Source: Micromonospora tarapacensis (GTDB lineage Bacteria; Actinomycetota; Actinomycetes; Mycobacteriales; Micromonosporaceae). From it: a stretch of DNA of 64,000 nt. This document shows, piece by piece, positions 27,300-36,337 of the stretch. How positions within the stretch are numbered: position 1 is the stretch's first letter; each line of letters opens with the position of its first letter. The DNA lies in the NCBI RefSeq assembly GCF_019697375.1, contig NZ_JAHCDI010000004.1:3149324-3213323 (forward strand), in the 5' to 3' direction. The position numbers and the translations under genes were made by a program. The notes beneath the pieces are model-generated. The model was given only the letters and a program-made list of their open reading frames with translations. It ran no database searches and was not told the origin of the DNA.

Positions 27300-28580
27300 T
27301 TAGCGGAAGGCGAACTCCTCGAAGTGAATCGCGCGGGCGGGCACGCCGTGGTGGCGAAACCCACGCTCGAGGGCGGCGATCATCGGCTGCGGCCCGCATA
27401 GGTAGATCTCCGCGTCGGTGACCGGGCCGGTGCTCTGCATGATCTGATCGACCGTGAGTGTGCCCGCCTCGGAGGAGACGTGCAAATGCGCGTTGAGCCC
27501 GATGTGGTTGGTCCGCGCGGCGAGTACGTCTTCCCAGCAGATTGCCTCGGCGCTATGACGTACGGCGTAAAAGAACTGGATGTCGCGTGGCTCAGGGTGC
27601 GGCAAGTCGCGAAGCCAACTCAGAAAGGGAGTGACGCCGATGCCCCCGGCAACCCATATCTGCCGCGCTCGGCCGACGCGGTAGTCCAACATCCCGTAGC
27701 CACCCTCAACGATCGCCGTTCGTCCAGGCTGCAGTTCGGTTCCGAGTCGGCGGGTGTAGTCCCCGATTTCCTTGATCGTCAGGCGTAGGGTCGGCTCGCC
27801 GGGCGCGCTTGAGATGGTGAACGGATGCGGTTCACGCAGGCCGCGCTGCCGGTAGCGGGTAAATGCGAACTGCCCGGATCGAAAGGTGATGGGTTTGCGT
27901 CGTGGACACAGGGTTACCTCGACTGCGGTCTCGCTCAACCGTCGGACTGCCTCGACGACATACCGGCGGCGGGGCCGAACGAACCGTGCCAGCAGCAGGC
28001 AATACGCGTACGCGAGCACACCGATCACGTACGCCGCCAACAGGAATGCGAGCGGCACCGGCGCCGAGCGTACGACGCCATCGACGAGCAACGCGTGAGC
28101 CAGGCTGAAGATGAAGAAGAAGCCGATGAACCGGTGCGACCATCGCCAGCGGTGGTAGCTTATGGCAACCAGGAGCCGCAGCCCTGGCATACGAGGTCCG
28201 ACGCTCAGCACCACCAACGCGGTGAACCCGACGAATGCGATGAGGCCCGATGGTGTCCCGCCCGGCGACTCCAGCCGCCACGGTACTACGGCGACATGGG
28301 CGAGCAGCAGGACATAGCCTGCCACAGCGACCTCGCGGTGACTGCGATACATGCGGTCCAAGCCGCCGAACCACGGCTCAAGAAAGCGCCACCGCGTTGC
28401 CAGGACCAGGGCTGCCGCGAACAGGATCGCCGTGGTGGAGGCGAGGAATTCGGCCACCGCCTGCCATATGAACCGGTCCCGACCGTCATCGACCGGCCCG
28501 AACGTCAGCCAGGACACGGTATTCGCCGCGACCAGAACCCATATCGCCCACCGGCCCGCTCTCACACTCACCGGGCTCAC
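27300..28580 (-). CDS. Ferric-reductase-like membrane flavocytochrome
   Basis: 426 residues. The first ~210 residues have about six TM helices with His residues in helices 3 and 5 (YRSHREVAVAGYVLLLAHVAVV; YHRWRWSHRFIGFFFIFSLAHALLV) suited to bind haem. The second half is a ferredoxin-NADP-reductase module: FAD site PHPFTISSAPGEPTLRLTIKEIGDYT, NAD site GGIGVTPFLSWLRDL, and C-terminal YLCGPQPMIAALE. It should move electrons from NAD(P)H through FAD and haem to an acceptor at the membrane outer face. No partner gene is adjacent. Confidence 0.85.
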   Translation of the reverse strand: MSPVSVRAGRWAIWVLVAANTVSWLTFGPVDDGRDRFIWQAVAEFLASTTAILFAAALVLATRWRFLEPWFGGLDRMYRSHREVAVAGYVLLLAHVAVVPWRLESPGGTPSGLIAFVGFTALVVLSVGPRMPGLRLLVAISYHRWRWSHRFIGFFFIFSLAHALLVDGVVRSAPVPLAFLLAAYVIGVLAYAYCLLLARFVRPRRRYVVEAVRRLSETAVEVTLCPRRKPITFRSGQFAFTRYRQRGLREPHPFTISSAPGEPTLRLTIKEIGDYTRRLGTELQPGRTAIVEGGYGMLDYRVGRARQIWVAGGIGVTPFLSWLRDLPHPEPRDIQFFYAVRHSAEAICWEDVLAARTNHIGLNAHLHVSSEAGTLTVDQIMQSTGPVTDAEIYLCGPQPMIAALERGFRHHGVPARAIHFEEFAFR

Positions 28581-29090
28581 GCTAGACTAGCGGTCCCGCC
28601 CAGCGCCCAGCCCAGGTGGCCGCGTTCAGGCCGAGCGGGACGGGCGTCCGTCTGGCTCGACGAGAGATCACCGACATCGACCGGCGTTGGGTCACCGCGC
28701 ACCACCCACAACCAGCGCTGCTGCACCGCGTCGATCCATACCTGGGACCGACCAGCGCAGACCCTTTCGCAATGCGCCAGTGGCTCAGACAGCAAGACGA
28801 AGCCGGTTGATCGGCTGCGCACGCACCGGGCGCACCGTCGCCGAGGCGCCGGCGCCAGCCGGCTGCGTGCTCGGCTGCCGCGAGTCGGGCTACGCAGCGT
28901 CCCGCCGAGCCGGCCCGGGTTCCGTCCGGACGTGCCGATGTGAGTACGCGGCAACGCGGACCCAGAAGTGCGCGATAGCATATGGATAGAATTGTCCGAA
29001 AAGTATTCGATGTTCTTTCATGCACGCTTGGCACGATGAGTCCCGCACGTCAGCAATGACGCTCGTAGAAAAATTCAGCAGAATACGGAC
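28581..29090. other. Intergenic region with repeat copy B
   Basis: About 510 bp. A plus-strand ORF (28616-28810) reads LARREITDIDRRWVTAHHPQP and could be a gene remnant, but I cannot assign it. The right 110 bp is AT-richer and should hold the promoter of the membrane gene at 29091. Confidence 0.45.
28873..28938 (+). repeat. Dispersed repeat, copy B
   Basis: Second copy of the 49-bp element (28890-28938), preceded by GGCTGCCGCGAG as in copy A. It lies about 150 bp upstream of the membrane-protein gene at 29091, in the same relative orientation as copy A to its gene. Confidence 0.85.
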
Positions 29091-30086
29091 ATGAGCAATG
29101 ATCCGTCTCCGATTCCTCCAGCTCGGCCGAGTTGGAAGCTTGCGCTTGCCGCGCTACTCGGAGCTACAGGCAATATGGGCTACAACCTACTTAGTAACGA
29201 CCTCGGATACCGAGGCGTCGCTATTCTATTCGCTCTTGGGGCAGTTGTGGTCGCTGCCCTCTGGCTGCGATCTCGACCGGATCTGCCCGGGCCTGCTCTG
29301 CTCAAACGCGTGACTACGCGTGTCGTTCTTTCGATCTCCGCTTTGGCCGCGCTAACGACGACGTTTGTGCCGGCCCCATGGAATGGCTATGTCACGCTCG
29401 CCGTCGTTGGCTTGGTGGCCTCAGCGATTGTTATTTCCAACATCTCCACTGGACTTCGCGTTTTACTCGGGGGCGGGTTCATGGGCCTCGGTCTCGCAAT
29501 CGTCATCGCAGGAGTACAGACCGCTTCGGAGCAACTGCTGGTCGGAGTCCTATTCGGTGCATTCGGCGTCCTGGTGATTGGGGCCGGCGTTATATTTTCG
29601 ATTGGCCATACCGGGTTAACGAACGACAGGCACTATGCTCGCGAATCAAATTTTGACAAGGTGTCACCAGTCGATGATCGGGAGGTTCACCTGAACGTGA
29701 GGCAGCCTCCATGGCTCAGCATTCCCATGTTCGGAGCTGGCCTATTGTTGATCACTGCTGGAGTCCTGAGCCCAAGAAAGTCTTCCGATTCAGCGCTGAT
29801 CTACGTTGGCCTCCTCTTCCTCGGTATTGGGGTGGAGGGTTTCACGAAACGAGGTATTGTAAGGACCTTGGCGATCATGTTTATCGGATTTTCAATCTTC
29901 GCCTCAGGCGTGGCCTATGTCGTTATCCGTTCATTCTTACCTGGAGCGGCTCAGATTGCCATCGGCCTCGCGTTCATTGGAGTAGCGAACTTGTGGTTCA
30001 TAAAAGGCGGTCAATGGAAAAGACTGAGACGGCGATGGTCGTATCTGGCCGGCACTTCGCCTTACCCCGGCGATGACCAACACTGA
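29091..30086 (+). CDS. Multi-pass membrane protein of lower GC
   Basis: 331 residues with about nine or ten predicted TM helices in two blocks, separated by a polar loop around residues 180-205 (HYARESNFDKVSPVDDREVH). Family unknown. Base composition and codon use (many A/T-ending codons such as ATT, GTT, TTA) are clearly unlike the >70% GC neighbours, indicating recent acquisition. ATG 29091 has only a weak Shine-Dalgarno. Confidence 0.7.
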   Translation: MSNDPSPIPPARPSWKLALAALLGATGNMGYNLLSNDLGYRGVAILFALGAVVVAALWLRSRPDLPGPALLKRVTTRVVLSISALAALTTTFVPAPWNGYVTLAVVGLVASAIVISNISTGLRVLLGGGFMGLGLAIVIAGVQTASEQLLVGVLFGAFGVLVIGAGVIFSIGHTGLTNDRHYARESNFDKVSPVDDREVHLNVRQPPWLSIPMFGAGLLLITAGVLSPRKSSDSALIYVGLLFLGIGVEGFTKRGIVRTLAIMFIGFSIFASGVAYVVIRSFLPGAAQIAIGLAFIGVANLWFIKGGQWKRLRRRWSYLAGTSPYPGDDQH

Positions 30087-30239
30087 TCCTGATAGTAGGC
30101 CGGGTGGAGGAGCTACCAGATCCGCATTTGGATATGTAATCACCTTTTACTCGCGCGCTCTCATGCCGCTGGTCGCGCGGCCGGCCCGGATGGGGCGGTA
30201 GCCGGGACATCTGGGCTCAGGCATAGCCGGGCGGGCACA

Positions 30240-30458
30240 ATGCGACGGTGTCAGATCTCTGTGCCCCTCCGCTACCGGCTTATTACCGGACCCGATGATG
30301 CCGACTTCTGCGCCCGCATCAGCGGCCTTCTCGACCAGGGCTATCGGCTGTACGGCTCCCCGGCGCTGACCTTCAACGGTGAACGGGTCATTGCCGCTCA
30401 AGCTTTGGTGCTGCCGAACTCGGCCGGCCCCGAGGCGTCCGAGGGCAGCGCCAGATAG
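30240..30458 (+). CDS. DUF1737-domain small protein
   Basis: 72 residues. RYRLITGPDDADFCARISGLL, then GYRLYGSPALTFNGERVIAAQALV matches the ~50-residue DUF1737 domain closely. Its function is unknown. The domain normally begins near the N-terminus, so GTG 30261 is an alternative start to ATG 30240. Confidence 0.7.
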   Translation: MRRCQISVPLRYRLITGPDDADFCARISGLLDQGYRLYGSPALTFNGERVIAAQALVLPNSAGPEASEGSAR

Positions 30459-30506
30459 AGACGTACGCTCATGCCGCGGACCGGGTGCGCTGGCGCCGGA
30501 GGGCCT

Positions 30507-30725
30507 TCACGGCCGGGTCGCTTCGAGACCGATCTTGGCGACGAAGGAGGAGAACGTCGGAGCGACTACCCGCCAGATGCAGCCTTGAGGGTCGGTCCAG
30601 AAATCACTTGCGACGACGCGAGGATCGAGATCGCCTGTCCGGTAGTCGAGAGCAACCGCCGTGTCATCGCCGGCATACTTGGCCACGGCGATCAGGAAGG
30701 CGTGGTCGACGTCCAGCCAGGGCAA
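30507..30725 (-). pseudogene. SMI1/KNR4 (SUKH)-like C-terminal fragment
   Basis: 72 residues reading VAKYAGDDTAVALDYRTGDLD, PRVVASDFWTD and WRVVAPTFSSFVAKIGL. This is the end of a SUKH/SMI1-KNR4 family protein ('D.alaLDYR....PrVv..dw......W..vapsF..F...lgL'). The N-terminal part of the domain is missing, so it is a remnant or a very short gene. SUKH proteins are often immunity proteins for polymorphic toxins. Confidence 0.55.
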
Positions 30726-31267
30726 CTCGACGGGGCCTGTCGCCTACCCATACCCGGGCAAGCCGTGTCAAGGCACGCCTTCTCCTGTTCCACATGGAAG
30801 CCGCAGACCGGACTCGCGTCGTCTACATGCCGGACACCGCCTGGCCAATAAGCGGAACACCCGCCAGACTCATCCCGGAACTGATCTCACGCCCCGGTTC
30901 TGATGTCACCTGTTGAGATTTCGACACGTCAGCAACGATTCGCTCGCGCTCGCCTCTCCGATCCCCACCTGACGCCTCAACGACGCCTTTTCCTCATCGC
31001 TCACCACGACGGTCATCAACCAACGCAGCATGAGGCGGTTTGAAGCCTCCCTCCGCAGGGCAACTCCGAAGGGCCAAACCTTCATCTCCCACACAGCACC
31101 GCATCAAAAACCCGTCCTACACCGGCTCCTCCTTGCGTTCAGGACACACGAGATCAGCTCACTAAGCTGCGCTGCTGCCCCCGACGCGCCACCGCGATCG
31201 TCAAGGCCATCCTTGCTCTACATCACGGCCCGAACAGCCAAAACCCACGATGAAAAGCGCTCAATGC
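30726..31267. other. Intergenic region at the left edge of the polyketide cluster
   Basis: About 540 bp without a supported gene. Short translated runs exist but none gives a firm family. It lies downstream of the phosphopantetheinyl transferase and marks the probable left boundary of the biosynthetic cluster. Confidence 0.4.
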
Positions 31268-31927
31268 TTACCGCCAGGGCAGAACGACGGCGGTGACCAG
31301 GAGCCCGTCGGTTGCCGCCCACCGTCCAGGGAAGGTCGTCAGCCGGTTGTGGCCGTCAACGACGGGACCTTCGACCAGCAACTCAGCCGAGAACGTGCCG
31401 TCGAGCTCAAAACCGACGCGCGCTTTGTCGAATTCGAGCCCGCAGCGCGCGAGGGGGAACCATGCCTTGTAGACCGACTCCTTCGCACTGAACAGCAACC
31501 GATCCCAGCTGACGACCGGAAGCCGCCGCGTCAGATCCGGGAGACAACGACGCTCGACCTCCGACGACACCGCGTCGAGCACACCCGCCGGCAGGGTCCT
31601 GTTCGGCTCGGCGTCGATTCCGACCGTGACGATCGCCTCCGACCGGGCTGCCACGGCAGCCCGATATCCCGAGCAATGCGTGATGGAACCGACCGCTCCA
31701 AGCGGCCACCCGGGCGCCCCGCGCTGGAGCGGCGGGATCGCTACCGGGCGGAACCCGACGTCCTCCAGTGCGCGCCGCGCACACCAACGACCGGTGGTGA
31801 ACTCCCGGCGCCGTTTCTCCACGGCGCCAGCCATCACCCCCTGCTCCTCGGGAAAGAGATCTCCGGTAACGGCGTCGTCGAAGCGTTCAGCCCATCCCAC
31901 AGTTGTGGGTAACACGGCTTCGATCAT
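31268..31927 (-). CDS. Sfp-type 4'-phosphopantetheinyl transferase
   Basis: 219 residues, Sfp/EntD-like. GSITHCSGYRAA (substrate-proximal motif), VGIDAEPNR (Mg-binding Asp/Glu) and LLFSAKESVYKAWFPL (CoA/Mg motif) are all intact. It transfers phosphopantetheine from CoA to the ACP serines of the PKS modules at the right end of the window. It is the leftmost gene with a clear biosynthetic role. It is transcribed leftward after the DUF5988-like gene with a ~195-bp gap. Confidence 0.92.
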   Translation of the reverse strand: MIEAVLPTTVGWAERFDDAVTGDLFPEEQGVMAGAVEKRRREFTTGRWCARRALEDVGFRPVAIPPLQRGAPGWPLGAVGSITHCSGYRAAVAARSEAIVTVGIDAEPNRTLPAGVLDAVSSEVERRCLPDLTRRLPVVSWDRLLFSAKESVYKAWFPLARCGLEFDKARVGFELDGTFSAELLVEGPVVDGHNRLTTFPGRWAATDGLLVTAVVLPWR

Positions 31928-32123
31928 GTCGCCTCGGCCTGAGGCCTAGGCGCCGGGTGCGGGAGACGGCGCGACGGCCGGCTCCGCCAACCGGGCGGAC
32001 GACCCGGTTGTCGGAACGCGGGACGTGCGGGTCTTCGACCACGAAGCTGATTCCGGTACCCGTCGTCCACGGGCCGCTCGTACGGGGCGGTCGACCGTGA
32101 GCGGCACACTTCGGATTCCCCGG

Positions 32124-32327
32124 CTACTCCGCGACCTTCGTACGCATGGTCCAGCGGTACACCGGCATGGCGGCGTCCGTTCCGGCCTCGCGCTCGAAGT
32201 GTTCGTATCCATCGAGATGCCGAAGTTTGATCTTGCTGGCCATGTCGGCCCGGCTGATCCTCACCCTGGCCGGAGCGCCGGAGGGTCCGCCGACGAGTAG
32301 AGCGTCGACATGCGCTGAACCATCCAT
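32124..32327 (-). CDS. DUF5988-like small protein
   Basis: 67 residues from ATG 32325-32327, chosen because AGGAAGG lies 8 nt upstream; an ATG six codons earlier is possible. The pattern ALLVGGPSGAPARV, KIKLRHLDGYEHFE, PVYRWTMRTKVAE resembles DUF5988 proteins ('LlEGGP.dlPer...i..gGYEHFe...vFrWt.RTkiAE'), which are recurrent small proteins of actinobacterial biosynthetic clusters with no known role. It lies between the type II thioesterase and the phosphopantetheinyl transferase. Confidence 0.7.
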   Translation of the reverse strand: MDGSAHVDALLVGGPSGAPARVRISRADMASKIKLRHLDGYEHFEREAGTDAAMPVYRWTMRTKVAE

Positions 32328-32404
32328 CGGATACACCTTCCTCATGTTGACTTTGCGCAATGCTGGTGCACCAGCGGCCGCCCTCGGCACCCGTATCCGG
32401 CCCC

Positions 32405-33157
32405 CTACTGCCCCAGCCGGCCCCGGACGAGAGTCGCCACCCCGTTGATCTCGTCTGCCAGGTAGAAGTGTCTGCCGGGGAAGGTGTGCAGATCGAAGGT
32501 GGCCGTTGTGTGCCCCGCCCAATCGCTGACCTCACCCACGGTGGCGCGGGGGTCCTCCTCGCCCACCAGTGCGCTGATCGGACAGCTCACCACGACACCG
32601 GGGGTGTAGCGGTAGCGCTCGATCGCCCGGTAGTCACCCCGGATCGCTGGCAGGATCATCTGGAGCAGCTCGCCGTCGTCCAGTAGAGCGCTGTCGGTGC
32701 CGCTGAGTGCGCGAAGCTCCGCGATGAGGGCCTGGTCGCCGCTGCGATGCAGGTCGTCATCCCTGTAGCGCGACGGCGCACGCCGGCCGGAGACGAACAA
32801 TCGCCGCAGAATTGTCCCGGTGTCGCGTTCCAGGCGGGCCGCCACCTCGAACGCCAGCACCGCCCCCATGCTGTGGCCGAAGAAGGCCAGCGGCCGGTGG
32901 ATACATCCGCCCAGCGCGTCGGCGACGGCGTCGGCGAGCGCGGGGAGATCGTCGATGCACGGCTCATGCCTACGGTCCTGCCGGCCCGGTAGTTGGATGC
33001 CGACGACATCGGCCACCCCCGCCGTAGCGCGCGCGAGCGGATGGTAGAAACTCGCCGCTCCGCCCGCGTGCGGAAAGCAGACCAGCGTCGTGTCCGCCGC
33101 GCTCTGCCCAAGACGAACAAGCCAGAGGGAATCGGCGTTCGAGTCAGTCACAGTCAC
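32405..33157 (-). CDS. Type II thioesterase
   Basis: 250 residues. It is an alpha/beta hydrolase of the PKS/NRPS editing type: CFPHAGGAASFY at the N-terminus, nucleophile FFGHSMGAVLAFE, and PGRHFYLADE with catalytic His. It removes aberrant acyl groups stalled on PKS carrier proteins. GTG 33155-33157 and GTG 33149 are alternative starts. It is divergent from the LAL activator gene with a ~390-bp region between, which carries phased CCCCT repeats. Confidence 0.92.
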   Translation of the reverse strand: MTVTDSNADSLWLVRLGQSAADTTLVCFPHAGGAASFYHPLARATAGVADVVGIQLPGRQDRRHEPCIDDLPALADAVADALGGCIHRPLAFFGHSMGAVLAFEVAARLERDTGTILRRLFVSGRRAPSRYRDDDLHRSGDQALIAELRALSGTDSALLDDGELLQMILPAIRGDYRAIERYRYTPGVVVSCPISALVGEEDPRATVGEVSDWAGHTTATFDLHTFPGRHFYLADEINGVATLVRGRLGQ

Positions 33158-33188
33158 CGACGGTACGAGCCACTACAGACCGTCAGAC

Positions 33189-33217
33189 CCCCTGACCCGC
33201 CCCCTACGCACCCCTAC
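33189..33217 (+). promoter_or_regulatory. Phased CCCCT direct repeats between TEII and LAL gene
   Basis: CCCCTGA at 33189, CCCCCTA at 33200 and CCCCTAC at 33211 recur with 11-bp spacing. The same motif with the same phase is seen upstream of the dpgA operon. It is a candidate activator-binding site. The shape (direct heptads, one helical turn apart) is like SARP sites, although the visible activator is LAL-type. Confidence 0.5.
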
Positions 33218-33546
33218 CCTGTGGCCTACGTTTACCTCGACGGAACACCGGACGGATAGCCGTAGAACCACACCGCCAAGACCGTCCACTGTGCTGAGCT
33301 GGCGGCACCCTGCTCAGGCGGTCCGACAGGACCACAGAACCGGCATCCGACCCGTTGTCGAGGTCCGATTCACGAGCGGCGATGTCCGATCGACGTCGTT
33401 GCAATCGCGCCGTCCCCGGTGGCAGACTCCCCCCAATCGCATTCCTGAGATGAGTCCGTATGCACGGTGGTACTGGTTACGGGGACCAGTGGCACACCGC
33501 GGAATCGTCTTGTCTGCATCTTCCCGGGTTGGGAGGCCCGCGGTTT

Positions 33547-36327
33547 ATGATGTTGGTCGAGCGGGATGACGACCTCACATCGTTGCAAGATCTACTTATC
33601 GAGGGCGGCGCCGGCCGGGGCGGCACCGCGATCATCGCGGGACCACCCGGCAGCGGAAAGACCGCGTTGGTACACGGCTTCGCCGAGCGCGCCGCAGCAC
33701 ACCGGTTCACCGTCCTCACCGCCACAGGCTCCAAGGCCGAGAGCAACCTTCCTCTCGGAGCACTGAGTCAACTGTTCCACAGTGCCCCTCCGGGACAATC
33801 TGACGCAGGACACATCGCGTCCCTCATCGCGGACATCGTCGACGACGGTCCGGAACTGAGAGTGCAGACCCTGCACCGGCTGTTCCTGGCCGTCAACGAC
33901 CTGGCGCAGCGCAGTCCGGTCGCGCTCTGCATCGACGACCTGCAACACATCGATCGGGCGTCACTGCAATGGCTGCTGTACCTTGCCCGGCGCATCCGAG
34001 CTGCCCGGGTAGTCGTCGTGGGCGCGGAGTGCGACCTGCTGTGGCCGACCGATCCGGTGCTGCGCACGGAGCTGCTGAGCCAGCCTCACACCCGCCGGAT
34101 CAGACTCAACCTACTCAGCCCGGACGGCGTGGCACGGGTGCTGGGTGGACCTGCACGTCCGGTGACCGGCCGGACGGCTAACCTCTACCACCATCTCACC
34201 GGTGGTAACCCCTTGCTGCTCCACGGTCTCGCTGCGGACCAACAGGATCCGCACGCGTTGCCGATGCAGGTCGCGAACGGTTTCACCCGTGCGGTCGAAA
34301 GCTGCCTGTACAACTTCGAGGCACCGGTGTTGCAGGTGGCCCGCAGCATCGCGGTGCTCGGTGAGCAGGTTTCCACGATGATGCTCAGCCAGCTCACCGG
34401 GCTACAGGTGCAGAGCGTCGCTCGGGCCGTCGATCTGCTAACCCGCACCGGTTTACTCGACGACAGCAGCCGGCTGCGACACGTGAGCGCGGTCGAAGCG
34501 GTGCTTGACGGCATGTCGTCCGAGGAGCGCTCCGACCTGCATCGGCGGACCGCTCGGCTGTTAAACCAGAGCGGCGTCGCCGCACCCGTCGTTGCCGCGC
34601 ACCTAGTGGCCTCGGCGCCTCCGGAGGACACGTGGGCGGTGCCGGTGCTTCGCGAGGCCGCCGACCGCAGCGTGGACGACGGCATGTTCGCGCAGGCGCT
34701 GGAGTACCTCAACCTCGCCCACCGCATCACCCCGGACAAGAGTCAACGTGCTTCCATAAAGACTGCGCTGGCTCGCGTCGAGTGGCGAATCAGCCCGGCC
34801 AGTGCACTACTGCACTTGACCGACGTCATCCCCGTCGAAACAAACCACGTGCCCCCCCATGACGCGATCATGTTGCTGCGATACCTCGCCTGGTACGGCC
34901 GGACCGCCGAGGCCAGCCGAGTGCTGGACTGGCTCGATGACCACCGCACCAAGCTCAGCCAGAGGGCTGCCAGCGAGCTCTTCCTCAGCAAGATGATAAT
35001 TGCCTGTCTTTACCCCAACTCGATCCAGGCGCTTCAGATCGGGAAGGTCGCCGAGGACGGCCCGCGCCGGCCGGACACACTGCCCGTCGACGCGAGCTTC
35101 GGCATCCGCGCCGGCGACGTTCTGATCGCGGCGCTGAGCGGAGATTCGGCCGATTCCGTGGTCGCCCACGCCGAGCAGATCCTTCAGCAGATCCATGTCG
35201 ACGGCTCCAGCGCCGCTGCGATGAGCGGGGCAGTGGCCGCGTTGCTGTACACCGAAGGTGTCGACCGGGCCGTGCCATGGTCGACGTCGCTGGCCGCACA
35301 CCCGTCCGGCGACCGGTCACCGACGTGGCGCGCCCTGTGCACCGCGCTGCGTGCGGAGATCTCGCTGCGTACCGGCGATCTGCCTGCCGCTGAACGCCTC
35401 GCCGCCGGGGCGCTGCGGGAGCTGCCGCAGCATGACTGGGGCCTGGCGATCGGCGTGCCGTTGTCCTGCCTCCTGTCGGCGAAGACCTCGATGGGCAAGT
35501 ACCGCGAGTGCGAACGGTATCTGCGCATCCCGTTGCCACGGCAAATCTTCGACACCCTCTTCGGGTTGCACTTCCTCGAGGCGCGGGGCCGTTACCATCT
35601 AGCCGCCGGTCGTGCGCACGCCGCGCTGAGCGACTTCCTGACCTGCGGGAACCTGATGCGCGGCTGGAACGTCGATCGCCCTGGCGTCGTGGCGTGGCGG
35701 CTGCGCGCAGCGGACGCCTACCTGCACATGCGGCGTACCTCGGAGGCGCGCACGCTGGTGGAGGAGCAGCTCGGCCTGCTGGCGGCGAACGAGACCCGGA
35801 CCCGCGGCCACGCACTCACTCTGCTCGCCGCGACCACCGACCTACGCGGGCGACCGGCGCGGCTGCGAGAGGCAGTGGAACTGCTGCGGGCACGAGGCGA
35901 CCGGCTCGGCACCGCACACGCGCTCGCCGCACTCAGCCGCGCCTATCACGCCCTCGGCGACTCGGCGAAGGCTCGCAACACAGTGCGCCGGGCCCAGCAA
36001 CTGGCGAAGGAGTGCGGCGCCATCCCGCTCAGTGGAGAGCTGCTGCCCGAACTCTCGCACAGTTACGTGGGCGCCGAGCGTGCTACCACGATCTGCGGGG
36101 AACGGGTGGCCACGCTCAGCGATGCCGAGCGACGCGTCGCCTCCCTCGCTGCTTACGGGCACACCAACCGGGAGATCTCGAGCAAGCTCTTCATCACCGT
36201 CAGCACCGTGGAGCAGCACCTGACCCGGATCTATCGCAAGCTCAACGTCAACAGCCGCGCGGAACTCTCAGACGGGCTGATGAGCGCGAACGATGTGCTG
36301 TGCGACGAGAGCACGATGGGCGCGTAG
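33547..36327 (+). CDS. LAL-family LuxR transcriptional activator
   Basis: 926 residues. The N-terminal AAA/ATPase has Walker A GPPGSGKT at residues 32-39 and a Walker B (VALCIDDLQHID) near 120. A long helical middle follows. The C-terminal LuxR HTH ends the protein: LSDAERRVASLAAYGHTNREISSKLFITVSTVEQHLTRIYRKLNV. Large ATP-binding LuxR regulators are typical pathway activators of actinobacterial macrolide clusters. ATG 33547 follows GGGAGG; the longer ORF from 33460 has no conserved sequence before MMLVERDDDL. The stop is 10 bp from the end of the convergent response-regulator gene. Confidence 0.9.
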   Translation: MMLVERDDDLTSLQDLLIEGGAGRGGTAIIAGPPGSGKTALVHGFAERAAAHRFTVLTATGSKAESNLPLGALSQLFHSAPPGQSDAGHIASLIADIVDDGPELRVQTLHRLFLAVNDLAQRSPVALCIDDLQHIDRASLQWLLYLARRIRAARVVVVGAECDLLWPTDPVLRTELLSQPHTRRIRLNLLSPDGVARVLGGPARPVTGRTANLYHHLTGGNPLLLHGLAADQQDPHALPMQVANGFTRAVESCLYNFEAPVLQVARSIAVLGEQVSTMMLSQLTGLQVQSVARAVDLLTRTGLLDDSSRLRHVSAVEAVLDGMSSEERSDLHRRTARLLNQSGVAAPVVAAHLVASAPPEDTWAVPVLREAADRSVDDGMFAQALEYLNLAHRITPDKSQRASIKTALARVEWRISPASALLHLTDVIPVETNHVPPHDAIMLLRYLAWYGRTAEASRVLDWLDDHRTKLSQRAASELFLSKMIIACLYPNSIQALQIGKVAEDGPRRPDTLPVDASFGIRAGDVLIAALSGDSADSVVAHAEQILQQIHVDGSSAAAMSGAVAALLYTEGVDRAVPWSTSLAAHPSGDRSPTWRALCTALRAEISLRTGDLPAAERLAAGALRELPQHDWGLAIGVPLSCLLSAKTSMGKYRECERYLRIPLPRQIFDTLFGLHFLEARGRYHLAAGRAHAALSDFLTCGNLMRGWNVDRPGVVAWRLRAADAYLHMRRTSEARTLVEEQLGLLAANETRTRGHALTLLAATTDLRGRPARLREAVELLRARGDRLGTAHALAALSRAYHALGDSAKARNTVRRAQQLAKECGAIPLSGELLPELSHSYVGAERATTICGERVATLSDAERRVASLAAYGHTNREISSKLFITVSTVEQHLTRIYRKLNVNSRAELSDGLMSANDVLCDESTMGA

Positions 36328-36337
36328 CCGGATGGGG

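Noticed and set aside
27825..28943. 372-residue plus-strand ORF opposite the ferric-reductase-like gene
   Set aside because: Low-complexity translation, antisense to a protein with clear FAD/NAD and haem motifs.
33320..33333. GGTCC-GACA-GGACC inverted repeat upstream of the LAL gene
   Set aside because: Five-base arms are expected by chance in sequence of this GC content; no second copy at another cluster promoter.
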